A stretch of DNA of 64,000 bases from Shewanella sp. c952. GTDB taxonomy: Bacteria > Pseudomonadota > Gammaproteobacteria > Enterobacterales > Shewanellaceae. The stretch covers positions 40,198-104,197 of the forward strand of contig NZ_BPEW01000015.1 of assembly GCF_019654975.1 (NCBI RefSeq), read 5' to 3'. Shown piece by piece: positions 32,077 through 41,031 of the stretch (positions within the stretch are counted from its first letter, which is position 1; each line of letters begins with the position of its first letter). The notes beneath the pieces were generated by a model, which worked only from the letters and a program-made list of their open reading frames with translations, did not search any database and had not been told where the DNA came from. A program made the position numbers and the translations under genes.

Positions 32077-33252
32077 ATGGAATTATATAAAACACTCGAG
32101 CAGGCAGGGCTTGATCCGGTAAAGGTCGCGCTATCTTCAGTTGGGCAGCTGTATGCAATGAGTGAAGATAATTTGCTGTCGTTCAAGCATTCATTAGTCG
32201 TTGAATCATTTAAATTTCATTATCAGCATAATGAGTTTTTCCGCCATGCTTGCGACTCTAGAGGCGTCTTGCCATCGCAGATTTTAACTGGCGATGACTT
32301 AATTAAAATTCCTTTAATACCTATTCATCTTTTTAAAGCCAATGATAGTTATAAGCTTTTATCAAAAGGTTTAAACGCTATTGAACTAGAGATGCGCAGC
32401 ACAGGAACGTCAGGCATTCCGAGTGTTTCTCGACGCTGTAGCGATACGGTGGACAATGCGATTTTAGGTATCTACGCCATGTATCGTGAGTTTTTAAAAC
32501 TGTCGAAAGGGGCGGGTTTATATTTATGCCCATCGACAGAAGAGATCCCTGAAATGGGCATGATTAAAGCGCTTAACTTGCTCGCAGGTTTGTTAGATAC
32601 CCATAAGTTTATGGTTAAAAACGAAACCTTCACTCCTGAAGATGCTCTTGAACAGTTAAAGAGTTGGGGCGGTACATTTGATCGACATATCATTGGACCT
32701 CCATTCCTGATCAATCGCTTCATTCGCTACTTAAAGGCGACTAACACCCGACTTAAATTAGATAAAAATACCTTTGTTATTACTTTAGGTGGTTGGAAAC
32801 GTTTTAGTGGTGAGATGCTTTCAAGAGCTGAATTTAATCAAGAGTGTATTGAGTATCTCGGTGTGAGAGAGGAGCAGATCCGCGACGTCTATGCGCTTGT
32901 TGAGTCCAATGTGGTTGCTATTGATGATGAGAATGGCGTGAAACATGTATCGCCTTTTGTTCACTTTTCTGTGCGTGATCCTAAAAATCTAGATAAGGAA
33001 GTTGAGCTGGGTAAAATTGGTCAGCTAGCCATTTTGGATCCGCTAGCGAGATCAACTCCAGGGTTTATTTTAACGGAAGATCTTATTCGATTGTTACCTA
33101 AAAAAGATGACGCTGACCGCAGTGGACAGCGGATGCAATATGTAATGCGATTACCAGAATCTAAAGAATTTGGATGTTGTGCGGTCAATCTTGATAAACG
33201 TTTAGACGACCTTGAATTAGAGCAACAAACAGCTTGCCCGATAGTGTCTTAA
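32077..33252 (+). CDS. LuxE-like acyl-protein synthetase
   Basis: LuxE-family enzymes activate a fatty acid as acyl-AMP and transfer it to a Cys, in Vibrio to feed the LuxC reductase. The 391-aa product matches the family along its length. It has RSTGTSGIPS at 107-116 (the nucleotide-binding loop), TLGGWKRFSGE, and near the C-terminus a GCC at 366-368 where LuxE carries its acyl-accepting Cys. No luxC, luxD or luxAB is nearby, so it does not serve light emission here. It is the first gene of a nine-gene operon and lies 30 bp before the IscU-like gene. Confidence 0.88.
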   Translation: MELYKTLEQAGLDPVKVALSSVGQLYAMSEDNLLSFKHSLVVESFKFHYQHNEFFRHACDSRGVLPSQILTGDDLIKIPLIPIHLFKANDSYKLLSKGLNAIELEMRSTGTSGIPSVSRRCSDTVDNAILGIYAMYREFLKLSKGAGLYLCPSTEEIPEMGMIKALNLLAGLLDTHKFMVKNETFTPEDALEQLKSWGGTFDRHIIGPPFLINRFIRYLKATNTRLKLDKNTFVITLGGWKRFSGEMLSRAEFNQECIEYLGVREEQIRDVYALVESNVVAIDDENGVKHVSPFVHFSVRDPKNLDKEVELGKIGQLAILDPLARSTPGFILTEDLIRLLPKKDDADRSGQRMQYVMRLPESKEFGCCAVNLDKRLDDLELEQQTACPIVS

Positions 33253-33282
33253 CTGCCTGTATAAACCTAGAGAGATTGAGTT

Positions 33283-33651
33283 ATGTATAACGATATTATC
33301 ATTGATAATTTTAGTAACCCTAAGTTTGTTGGTGATTTAGAGTCGGCAGATTACAAGTTTGAAATTGGCAACCCAGTATGCGGTGACCGTATACACATGC
33401 AGGTTAGTTTTGATGGGGATTACATCCGCGAGAGCCGCTTTAGGGCGTGGGGATGCGCGACGTCTGTAGCGACAGCAAATATTTTTTGTAGTTCTATTAT
33501 AGGCAAATCTGTCAATGAGATTTCGGCGCGGAAAAACTCTGAGATTTCAGATATGTTAGGTGAATTAGAGCCCTCGCAGCAGCATTGCATCAATATTCTT
33601 AGTGAGTTACATCGAGAGCTAAGTCTTGCTGTGTCGCTGGAAGAGGGTTAG
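33283..33651 (+). CDS. IscU/NifU-type iron-sulfur or sulfur scaffold protein
   Basis: IscU-type scaffolds accept sulfur from a cysteine desulfurase and assemble Fe-S clusters. The 122-aa product has all three cluster-ligand Cys: NPVCGDR (Cys33, Asp35), WGCATSVA (Cys58) and QHCINILSELH (His101, Cys102). The LPPVK motif that binds the HscA chaperone is absent. It lies 3 bp before a cysteine desulfurase. The housekeeping isc genes are not in this window, and no hscBA, fdx or iscA is here, so it is a dedicated second pair. Confidence 0.9.
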   Translation: MYNDIIIDNFSNPKFVGDLESADYKFEIGNPVCGDRIHMQVSFDGDYIRESRFRAWGCATSVATANIFCSSIIGKSVNEISARKNSEISDMLGELEPSQQHCINILSELHRELSLAVSLEEG

Positions 33652-33654
33652 TCA

Positions 33655-34839
33655 GTGAACTTACAGCACCTTAAGGGCTATTTCGATTATAACGCCACTA
33701 CCCCTATTTCTGAGGGCGTGGCGTTATCAATGCAGCCTGCAATTAATCTATTTGCTAACCCTTCTAGCCCTAACCGCTACTCGGTAAATAGTCGTGCGAC
33801 TATCTCTCAAGCTAGAGATAATATTGCTGACTTATTAAGTACCGATGCGAAAAAGATCTTTTTTACTTCTGGAGGTTCAGAGGCAAATAACTGGGCGCTT
33901 AAAGGGGTGCTGTTTAAGCACCTAAGCAACCCTGGGCATATTATTACCTCTTCAATGGAGCATCCTTCGGTGCTTGATACTGTGCGCTATTGCGTTGAGG
34001 AGCTTGGCTTTCGTGCTACTTATCTGCAGCCTGATGCAGCTGGGCATATTAAGATAAGCGATTTTGAGTCAGCGCTAACCTCAGATACACAACTCATTAG
34101 TGTCATGTACGCCAACAATGAAACTGGTGCCATTCAGCCAATAGAGCAGCTTTGTAGTATTGCTGCAGAGCATAAGATCCCGGTTCATGTTGATGCGGTG
34201 CAGTTTGTTGGTAAGCGCTTGATTGATGTAGAGCTGCTTGGTGTTGATTATCTGTCGCTATCAGCGCACAAGTTTTATGGCCCAAAGGGAGTCGGCTGCC
34301 TCTATATTAAAGATAAAGACGCAATAGGGCCTTTGATCCATGGTGGTGGACAAGAACTTTCGATGCGCTCTGGTACAGAGAACCTTGTTGCTATGTCGGG
34401 GATTTCGGTTGCTGCAGAAGAGGCTAATCGACAACTAGTATATTGGGATAGTCACTGCTTTAGGCTTAAAAAACAGATGATGGATCTGCTTGAAGCTGCC
34501 CCTATAGCTCTCGCCTTCAATGGCGCGACAGATTATGAGTCTGCACTATCTAATACATTAAATATATCTATCGACGGCATACGTGGAGAGGCTCTGGCTT
34601 TGAGGTTGGAGATGTTGCATGGTTTTATTATCTCTGTGGGGTCAGCATGCAGTAATAACAAAACCAAGCATTTATCCCATGTTTTGATGGCGATGGGGCT
34701 GACAGAAGAGCGAGTGTTAGGGGCGATTAGGATCAGCTTTGGCTGTTTCACTGATGCACAACAAGTGAGTAAGTTTGTTGATGCCTTGGTTATTGAAGTG
34801 CAACAGTTGCTGCATATTAGTGGCTGTGAAACGTTATGA
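33655..34839 (+). CDS. Cysteine desulfurase (NifS/IscS family)
   Basis: This PLP enzyme removes sulfur from cysteine as a persulfide. The 394-aa product starts at GTG and has YFDYNATTPI, the PLP-phosphate loop SGGSEANN (72-79), MEHPSVL with His103, NNETG (154-158), HVDAVQ (178-183), the Schiff-base Lys206 in LSAHKFYGP, and the persulfide Cys332 in GSACSNN. It belongs to the class with a long mobile Cys loop (IscS/NifS type). It is 3 bp after the scaffold gene, and its stop overlaps the next start by 4 bp. Confidence 0.95.
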   Translation: MNLQHLKGYFDYNATTPISEGVALSMQPAINLFANPSSPNRYSVNSRATISQARDNIADLLSTDAKKIFFTSGGSEANNWALKGVLFKHLSNPGHIITSSMEHPSVLDTVRYCVEELGFRATYLQPDAAGHIKISDFESALTSDTQLISVMYANNETGAIQPIEQLCSIAAEHKIPVHVDAVQFVGKRLIDVELLGVDYLSLSAHKFYGPKGVGCLYIKDKDAIGPLIHGGGQELSMRSGTENLVAMSGISVAAEEANRQLVYWDSHCFRLKKQMMDLLEAAPIALAFNGATDYESALSNTLNISIDGIRGEALALRLEMLHGFIISVGSACSNNKTKHLSHVLMAMGLTEERVLGAIRISFGCFTDAQQVSKFVDALVIEVQQLLHISGCETL

Positions 34840-36506
34840 GTCAATCTCAACTGTTGATGGATGTCATTCGCGAACATGCGCTGCGAGAGCCTGAAACGAT
34901 TGCCTGCTCCTTTCAGCCAAGGGGTCCTGAAACGGCCATTCACCTGACTTACCAACAGCTCGTGGACAGGGTTGAGTCGAGAGCGAAGTTGCTTGTACGA
35001 CTCGGCTATAGACAGAAATATATCGCACTACTATTTCCTACCGGGCTCGAATTTATTGTTGATTTTTTGGCTTGCTTACGCGCTGGAGTTATCGCGGTTC
35101 CTCTTAATGTAACCCGCAATGCCAAACAGTTTGAGCGGACTCTGACGATTTTAGATGATGCCAAAGTACAGGCGATCCTTACCACTGCGGATACTCAAAA
35201 AACGTTATCTAAACAGTTGAATGAGGTCAATGGTGGTCATGAATCGGATTTTATTTGGATTGATGAGCATTATCGCACGCTAGAAGATATTGATATTCCC
35301 GCTATCTCTCCAGAACTAGTGGCTTTTATTCAATATACCTCTGGCTCTACAAGCAGCCCTAAAGGGGTCGTGGTTACCCAAGCTAATGTGCTGCATAACA
35401 TGCAGGTGATGCAGGCGTCTTGTCTGCACCCTAAGGGCGCTGTTGTTGGAGGTTGGCTACCGCAATTCCATGATATGGGCTTAGTTGGGCATATGCTGTT
35501 ACCGCTTTACTTAGCTGGCAGGTATGTTTTTATGCCACCAATGAGTTTTATTCAGCGACCAAGTCGCTGGTTAAAACTCATATCGCAATATCGAATTTTT
35601 TGCTCAGCAGCGCCTAATTTTGGTTATGAGCACTGCGTCAACTTAATCCGTGAGTCTGAAGATCTGTCTGATCTAGATTTAAGTTGTTGGAAGATTGCTT
35701 TGAATGGTTCAGAACCCGTTAGTGCTGTCACCATGCAGCAGTTTTCAGATCGATTTTACCATCTCGGGTTTGATCAAAATGCTTTCTTTCCTAGTTATGG
35801 CATGGCAGAGACAACACTGTTTGTCTCTGGTGGTCCTCAAGGTACTGGAGTGCAATCGCTCTCGCTAGATAAGGCAGCATTTGAGTTAGGTAGAGTTGAG
35901 GTTAAGCCAGATGGTGTGAAAGTGGTGTGTTGTGGGGCGATTAATAAGGATTTTACCGTCCGCGTTGTTAATCCTCAGACATTTGAAATATGTCGCTCTA
36001 ATGAGACGGGGGAAATTTGGATTGCAGGAGAGTCTGTTGCAGCAGGCTATTTAAATCAAACTGCAAAAACAGTAACCGACTTCCACGCCAAACTTTCTAA
36101 TGGCGATGCGACACCTTACATGCGTACGGGCGATATGGGCTTCATTTTAGATGGTCAGCTGTATATTACTGGGCGTATCAAAGAACTGCTTATAGTGCGA
36201 GGTCGTAATCTGTACCCCTATGATATTGAGCGCACATGTCGTTCATATCGCTATGCGGCTAAAGGGAACGGTGCTGCGGTATTTACTTTTACTCGAGATT
36301 CTAAAACAAAGCTCGCCGCAGTTGTAGAGGTGAGTAGGCAGGCATTATCAGATAAGCCGTCGCATCAATTGATAGACGATCTTAAAGCTTTAGTGACGGA
36401 GGAGCATGAAATTGCTCTAGACCGTATTTTAGTTGTCCCTCCTGGAACTATCCCAAAAACTACCAGCGGAAAAGTGAAGCGAACCGCTTGTAGTGCACTT
36501 TTGTAA
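34836..36506 (+). CDS. Fatty-acyl-AMP ligase (FAAL) / AMP-dependent synthetase
   Basis: FAALs activate fatty acids as acyl-AMP and load them on an ACP, not on CoA. The 556-aa product has the adenylation motifs YTSGSTSSPKG (167-177), FHDMGLVGHMLLP and YGMAETTLFVSGG (typical of FAALs), YMRTGDMG (TGD 431-433) and GRIKELLIVRGRN (447-459), and near the C-terminus PKTTSGKVKR with the catalytic Lys. Its start overlaps the previous stop by 4 bp, and an ACP gene follows directly, as expected for a FAAL-ACP pair. Confidence 0.93.
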   Translation: MSQSQLLMDVIREHALREPETIACSFQPRGPETAIHLTYQQLVDRVESRAKLLVRLGYRQKYIALLFPTGLEFIVDFLACLRAGVIAVPLNVTRNAKQFERTLTILDDAKVQAILTTADTQKTLSKQLNEVNGGHESDFIWIDEHYRTLEDIDIPAISPELVAFIQYTSGSTSSPKGVVVTQANVLHNMQVMQASCLHPKGAVVGGWLPQFHDMGLVGHMLLPLYLAGRYVFMPPMSFIQRPSRWLKLISQYRIFCSAAPNFGYEHCVNLIRESEDLSDLDLSCWKIALNGSEPVSAVTMQQFSDRFYHLGFDQNAFFPSYGMAETTLFVSGGPQGTGVQSLSLDKAAFELGRVEVKPDGVKVVCCGAINKDFTVRVVNPQTFEICRSNETGEIWIAGESVAAGYLNQTAKTVTDFHAKLSNGDATPYMRTGDMGFILDGQLYITGRIKELLIVRGRNLYPYDIERTCRSYRYAAKGNGAAVFTFTRDSKTKLAAVVEVSRQALSDKPSHQLIDDLKALVTEEHEIALDRILVVPPGTIPKTTSGKVKRTACSALL

Positions 36507-36533
36507 GCTCAGAATTTGTTAAAGGAAATAACA

Positions 36534-36797
36534 GTGAAATTTTGTAGACAGACCCTAACCGAAGATATAACCCAATACCTCTGCGAAGCCATCGAAGAGT
36601 TTAGCACTGAACAGCATCTAGACACTTCGTTCTCTCGTTTGGGGCTGGACTCTACTGGGCATGTGCAGTTATCGACCATTATTGAAGATCATACTCAAAC
36701 TGAAATTGAGCCAACTATCGCTTTCGACTACCCAACGATTAACTCCTTATTGCAGTTTTTGGAAGGTAAATATCAGCAAGTAAAAGAGATTACTTAG
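36534..36797 (+). CDS. Acyl carrier protein
   Basis: An ACP carries acyl chains on a phosphopantetheine arm. GTG at 36534, with AAAGGAAA seven bases upstream, is preferred over the TTG at 36516, giving 87 aa. The attachment Ser40 lies in FSRLGLDSTGHVQL, the typical position at the start of helix II. The protein is acidic. It lies 27 bp after the FAAL gene and 1 bp before the flavin enzyme gene, so it is the likely partner of both. No phosphopantetheinyl transferase is nearby. Confidence 0.92.
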   Translation: MKFCRQTLTEDITQYLCEAIEEFSTEQHLDTSFSRLGLDSTGHVQLSTIIEDHTQTEIEPTIAFDYPTINSLLQFLEGKYQQVKEIT

Positions 36798-36798
36798 T

Positions 36799-37860
36799 AT
36801 GTCGTTTATTGATGTTGTGGTTATAGGTGCTGGCCAGAACGGATTGTATATGGCTAAAAGGTTGCAGGAACTGGGGCTTAATTACCTTGTTTTGGAGCGA
36901 AATGCTGTTGGTCAAGTGTGGGACAATCGCCTTGAAGGAATGAAATTATTTACCTCACGTCAATTCTGTCAGTTGCCTGGCTTAGCTTTTCCTGGAGATA
37001 AATGGGGCTTCCCTTCGATTATCGAAATGGCTGACTATTTACGTCGTTATGCCACAGCATTTGAGCTTAATATTCGACCAAAAACCAGTGTTGTCTCAAT
37101 GGAAAAAGCGGGCGGAATTTTTCATATAAGAACCGATGATGGATTGTTGTTATCTACTAAAGCCGTGATTAATGCGACTGGAGCTAACCAATCCCCCCTT
37201 ATTCCTAAGCTTGCAGATGGACTATCAAACAGTGTGTTGCAGTATTCTTCGAGCTTAAAATCATTAGCTGAAATTAAGGGCAACGCCAAAGTTTTAGTGG
37301 TAGGTGATGGTGCTACTGGGCGGCAAATTGCTGGTGGACTTGCCCGTCGTTGCAAGGTCACTTTATCTCAAGGCTGTAGGCGTACATTCCCCCCTAATAA
37401 AGTACTGGGTCGGGATATTTTTTGGTGGTTAAAGTTGCTGGGTGTTCTGTTTGCTGATCGCAGCAGTAAGGTTGCTCGCATTATACAAAAGCGTAACCCT
37501 GTGCCTTGTGGTGAATTTAATAATGCGGGTTTGCGTGCTTTAGGAGTGTCGCTGAAAGGACGCTTGGTTCGCGCTAATGATCGCCGCGTGTACTTTAATG
37601 ATGGTCGATTAGATGGCGTTGATGTTGTTATCTGGGCTGTGGGTTATCGAGATAAAACTGACTGGCTAACTATCCCTGGTTGTGTTGATGGACAAGGATT
37701 TGTGCAAGAGCAAGGCTGCACTCCTGAACCTGGTCTATTTGTTATAGGTCGTAAATGGTTAAGTTGTCGCGCATCAGAGCTGATCCTTGGGGTCGAAAAG
37801 GACGTTAACTCAGTAGTGAATTTAGTTGAAGCTTTTATTAAGCAAAGGAACTCGCTATGA
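36799..37860 (+). CDS. Flavin-containing monooxygenase-like FAD/NAD(P)-binding protein
   Basis: The 353-aa product has two Rossmann motifs in the class-B monooxygenase/thioredoxin-reductase-like order: VVVIGAGQNGLYMA (FAD, residues 7-20) and VLVVGDGATGRQIA (NADPH, 165-178). Also present are VINATGANQSP (124-133) and a C-terminal VVIWAVGYRDKTDWL and PGLFVIGRKWL. The gene is shorter than most FMOs (about 450 aa), so the exact activity is uncertain: oxidation of a lipid intermediate, or of sulfur or nitrogen, is possible. Its stop overlaps the exporter start by 4 bp. Confidence 0.82.
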   Translation: MSFIDVVVIGAGQNGLYMAKRLQELGLNYLVLERNAVGQVWDNRLEGMKLFTSRQFCQLPGLAFPGDKWGFPSIIEMADYLRRYATAFELNIRPKTSVVSMEKAGGIFHIRTDDGLLLSTKAVINATGANQSPLIPKLADGLSNSVLQYSSSLKSLAEIKGNAKVLVVGDGATGRQIAGGLARRCKVTLSQGCRRTFPPNKVLGRDIFWWLKLLGVLFADRSSKVARIIQKRNPVPCGEFNNAGLRALGVSLKGRLVRANDRRVYFNDGRLDGVDVVIWAVGYRDKTDWLTIPGCVDGQGFVQEQGCTPEPGLFVIGRKWLSCRASELILGVEKDVNSVVNLVEAFIKQRNSL

Positions 37861-40196
37861 GTACGGATACTCTGTGGCAGAAAATGCTGACCTCGAAGTC
37901 AGCCTTAGTGGTGTTATTCATTTGTTTATCGCTGACAAGCATTTGTATTGTTGGCCTGAAGGATATGGGACTCGCCAGTGACTATAAAATATTTTTTGAT
38001 GACAACGATACAGATCTGCAGACGTTAGAGCTGATGGACGCGACTTATACTGCGACCGACAATGTTTTTATTATGATTAAACCTAAGCAGGGGCAGATCT
38101 ATAATATTGAAACTCTATCGTTGGTTTATCAGCTTACAGATCGTCTATGGCACACGCCTTTTTCTACCCGCGTGGATTCGCTAACTAACTATCCCTTTAG
38201 CTGGGCTGAAGGCGATAATATTGAAATTGATGAGCTGTTATATGAACAGGAACAGTTGGACTTAGCTAGGCTCAATTTTATTAAGCGAGCAGCTGAAGGT
38301 GAAATAGACCTTATTGACAGCTTAGTGACAAGTGATGGGTTATATACCGCTATTAATGTGACAACTCTGCTGCCAGGCGAAAACCACAAAGCGGAAATAC
38401 TGGCTATTATGCAAGCGGTAGAGGCGGATATCCAAGAGTTCGAACTGCGCTATCCTGAGCACTCTTTCTATGTCACAGGGTTAGTGACTATGAATGGCGC
38501 TTTTTTTAAAGCGGCTAAAGCGGATTTTATCACCCTAATTCCATTGATGATCGTATTTGTTCTCGTCGCGGCAGGTGTCATTCTCGGTTCGGCGCAGGCA
38601 GCATTGAGTATTCTGGTGGTATTGGTGTTGTCGTTACTTGGGGCGTTAGGTCTTGCTGGTTGGCTGGGGATTAACCTTTCTGCTCCTTCTGTATCGGCAC
38701 CAATTATTATGTTTACCGTGATAGTGGCCTCGAGCATACATATTATCAGTTATGTAAAGCGGCAGCTGATACTGGGCTATTCACAATTTGAGGCTGTGCT
38801 GAGTTCGTACCAGCATAATGCCAAGCCGATTATTGTTAGTCATTTAACCACCGTCATTGGTTTTCTAGCAATGAATGCCAGTGACTCTCCGCCGTTTAGA
38901 GATCTGGGTAATATTGTTGCTTTTGGTGTGATGTTCTCTCTTATATTGTCGTTTACCTTGTTGCCACGGCTGCTGCTATGGATCCGAATATCCACTAAGC
39001 AAACGATAGTCACTAATATTTTCGAACGTATGAATAGCTTAGCTAGTATCGTTATACGCTATCGTAATCCTATACTCTTTATCTTTTTGCCCGTCAGTGT
39101 TGTATTTGCATCATTGAGTTTTCTCAATGAAACCGATGATGATTTGATTAAATACTTCAATAAAAGTGTGCCCTTTAGAGCGCAAGCTGAGGAGATCGAC
39201 CAGCATTTTTCAGGGCTGTATAACATTGGTTATTCGCTGTCTAGCAATCAAGATAATGGTATTTTTTCACCGACGTACTTAGGTTTTGTCGACAAGTTTG
39301 ACGCTTGGTTATTGACTCAACAAGAGGTGGTGACAACTGATAGTCCTTTGCACCGTATTAAGCAGCTTAATCAGCTGATGCACGGTGATCAAAGCCAGTT
39401 TTATCAAATACCCAAAACTGCAAAAATAGCTGCACAACACTTTTTGCTTTATGAGATGTCTCTGCCTTTTGGCAAGGATGTGGGAAACCAAGTGAATTTT
39501 GACAAATCTTCATTCAAGCTCACCGCTCGACTAAAGAATATGACTTCAGTTGAGATGTTAGCATTCGAGGCTAGGGTGACTAAATGGTTACAGCAAAACA
39601 CTGTGCAAGGGATAACGTTTGAATACTCCAGCCCTTCGCTTATTTTCTCTCATGTAGGCCAGAGCAATATCTTTAGCTTGCTACAGGGAGCATTAGTGGC
39701 CTTTTTAGTTATTTCTCTGGCATTAACCGCGGTGTTTCGCTCTTTCTACATTGGCATATTGACCTTAATTCCTAACTTGATACCTGTCGGTGCTGCTTTT
39801 GGCTTTTGGTATTGCATACAAGGGCATATCTCTATGGGGTTGGCAGGTGTATCGGCCATGGCTATCGGGATCATTGTCGACGATACCGTGCATTTTCTTT
39901 ATCAGTATATTGAAGGCCTAAAGCGAGGTTTAACCCCGGAGCAGAGTGTCACCACCACTTTTGAACACACCATGAGTGCGATTGTTATTAGCTCAATTCT
40001 GTTGGTCGTGGGCTTTATGTTGTTATCTAGCTCTTCTTTCGAAAAGAATGCCCAGATGGGATTACTCACCAGTGGCACCATAGTGTTGGCGCTACTGTTT
40101 GACCTTATTGTGCTACCCGCCATAGTTTTAAAATTCATGCGCCGTTTGCCGCAATATGCAGCGCAAACACAACTGACACTCGATCAAGCTAAGTGA
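37857..40196 (+). CDS. MMPL/RND-family lipid exporter
   Basis: RND-family MMPL/HpnN-like proteins export lipids or hydrophobic products using the proton gradient. The 779-aa protein has two halves. One has a membrane helix near residues 15-35 and a periplasmic loop, then a five-helix bundle (about 215-375). The second has a helix near 400, a periplasmic loop, and a second bundle (about 620-765). The first half has FTVIVASSIHIISYVKRQ; the second has AIGIIVDDTVHFLYQY with the conserved Asp pair. Length and pattern fit MMPL/HpnN proteins that act without a dedicated membrane-fusion protein. Confidence 0.9.
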   Translation: MSTDTLWQKMLTSKSALVVLFICLSLTSICIVGLKDMGLASDYKIFFDDNDTDLQTLELMDATYTATDNVFIMIKPKQGQIYNIETLSLVYQLTDRLWHTPFSTRVDSLTNYPFSWAEGDNIEIDELLYEQEQLDLARLNFIKRAAEGEIDLIDSLVTSDGLYTAINVTTLLPGENHKAEILAIMQAVEADIQEFELRYPEHSFYVTGLVTMNGAFFKAAKADFITLIPLMIVFVLVAAGVILGSAQAALSILVVLVLSLLGALGLAGWLGINLSAPSVSAPIIMFTVIVASSIHIISYVKRQLILGYSQFEAVLSSYQHNAKPIIVSHLTTVIGFLAMNASDSPPFRDLGNIVAFGVMFSLILSFTLLPRLLLWIRISTKQTIVTNIFERMNSLASIVIRYRNPILFIFLPVSVVFASLSFLNETDDDLIKYFNKSVPFRAQAEEIDQHFSGLYNIGYSLSSNQDNGIFSPTYLGFVDKFDAWLLTQQEVVTTDSPLHRIKQLNQLMHGDQSQFYQIPKTAKIAAQHFLLYEMSLPFGKDVGNQVNFDKSSFKLTARLKNMTSVEMLAFEARVTKWLQQNTVQGITFEYSSPSLIFSHVGQSNIFSLLQGALVAFLVISLALTAVFRSFYIGILTLIPNLIPVGAAFGFWYCIQGHISMGLAGVSAMAIGIIVDDTVHFLYQYIEGLKRGLTPEQSVTTTFEHTMSAIVISSILLVVGFMLLSSSSFEKNAQMGLLTSGTIVLALLFDLIVLPAIVLKFMRRLPQYAAQTQLTLDQAK

Positions 40197-40203
40197 GTAC
40201 CAA

Positions 40204-41028
40204 ATGAAAATATGTAATACCGCGCTAATTGGCCTTATCTGTAGTTACAGCTTAAGTTTTTCAGCGAACACTGTAGCTAATACCGCTAGCGAGCGGCAAG
40301 GCTACGCCATTGCCAGTGCTGTCGAACTCCGAGATGAAGGTTTTACTGATAGCCGAGCGATGCTAACCATGGAGTTACAAAGTAAGACTGGTGCTAAGAC
40401 GACCAGAAAGCTAGATATCAGCGTATTGGAGAATGCCGCAGAAGGTGATAAGTCACTTATTAAGTTTACTTTCCCGGCTGATATTAATGGTACAGCTCTA
40501 CTGACGCACCCCGATAAAGCCAAGTCAGACGAGCAGTGGTTGTATCTTCCTGAAGTGCGACGAGTTAAACGTATAGGTTCTAGAAATAAGGCTGGTGCAT
40601 TTGTTGGCAGTGAGTTTTCCTTTGAAGATATGACTAACAAAGAGTTAGCTGATTACAGCTATAACTATCTTTATAGTCGGCCCTGCAATGAAATCCAAAC
40701 GCAAGCCAATGAATTTGCCGATAAGCAGTGTGATGTGATTGAGCGTTTTCCGGTTGATAAACATTCTGGTTATAGCAAGCAACAGTTATGGATTGAAAAG
40801 ACTGACCAAAAAATCATTCAGATAGAGTATTTCGATAGAAAGAAATCACTGCTTAAGGTGTTTACTGCATCTGGCTTTAAGTTATATCAAGACAAGTATT
40901 GGCGACCAGATTTAGTTGAGATGAAAAATGTGCAAACTGGCAAAGTAACCAGGTTGCTTTACCAAAGCATAGTGTTTGCGTCGGGCTTATCTGAGCAAGA
41001 CTTTCATCGCAGTGGGTTAGGGGATTAG
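40204..41028 (+). CDS. Periplasmic outer-membrane lipoprotein-sorting-like protein (LolA fold)
   Basis: The 274-aa product has an N-terminal signal (MKICNTALIGLICSYSLSFSAN) and a LolA-like beta-sheet pattern: LTMELQSKTGAKTTRKLDIS, then LIKFTFPADINGTALLTH, DEQWLYLPEVRRVKRIGS and VFTASGFKLYQDKYWRPD. Such proteins are often encoded beside MMPL exporters and may shuttle lipid through the periplasm. It lies 7 bp after the exporter gene. Confidence 0.85.
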   Translation: MKICNTALIGLICSYSLSFSANTVANTASERQGYAIASAVELRDEGFTDSRAMLTMELQSKTGAKTTRKLDISVLENAAEGDKSLIKFTFPADINGTALLTHPDKAKSDEQWLYLPEVRRVKRIGSRNKAGAFVGSEFSFEDMTNKELADYSYNYLYSRPCNEIQTQANEFADKQCDVIERFPVDKHSGYSKQQLWIEKTDQKIIQIEYFDRKKSLLKVFTASGFKLYQDKYWRPDLVEMKNVQTGKVTRLLYQSIVFASGLSEQDFHRSGLGD

Positions 41029-41031
41029 CCC

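Noticed and set aside
32077..36797. A bioluminescence (lux) operon, because of the LuxE-like gene
   Set aside because: No luciferase subunits, LuxC reductase or LuxD transferase are present; the neighbours are FAAL, ACP and sulfur-transfer genes.
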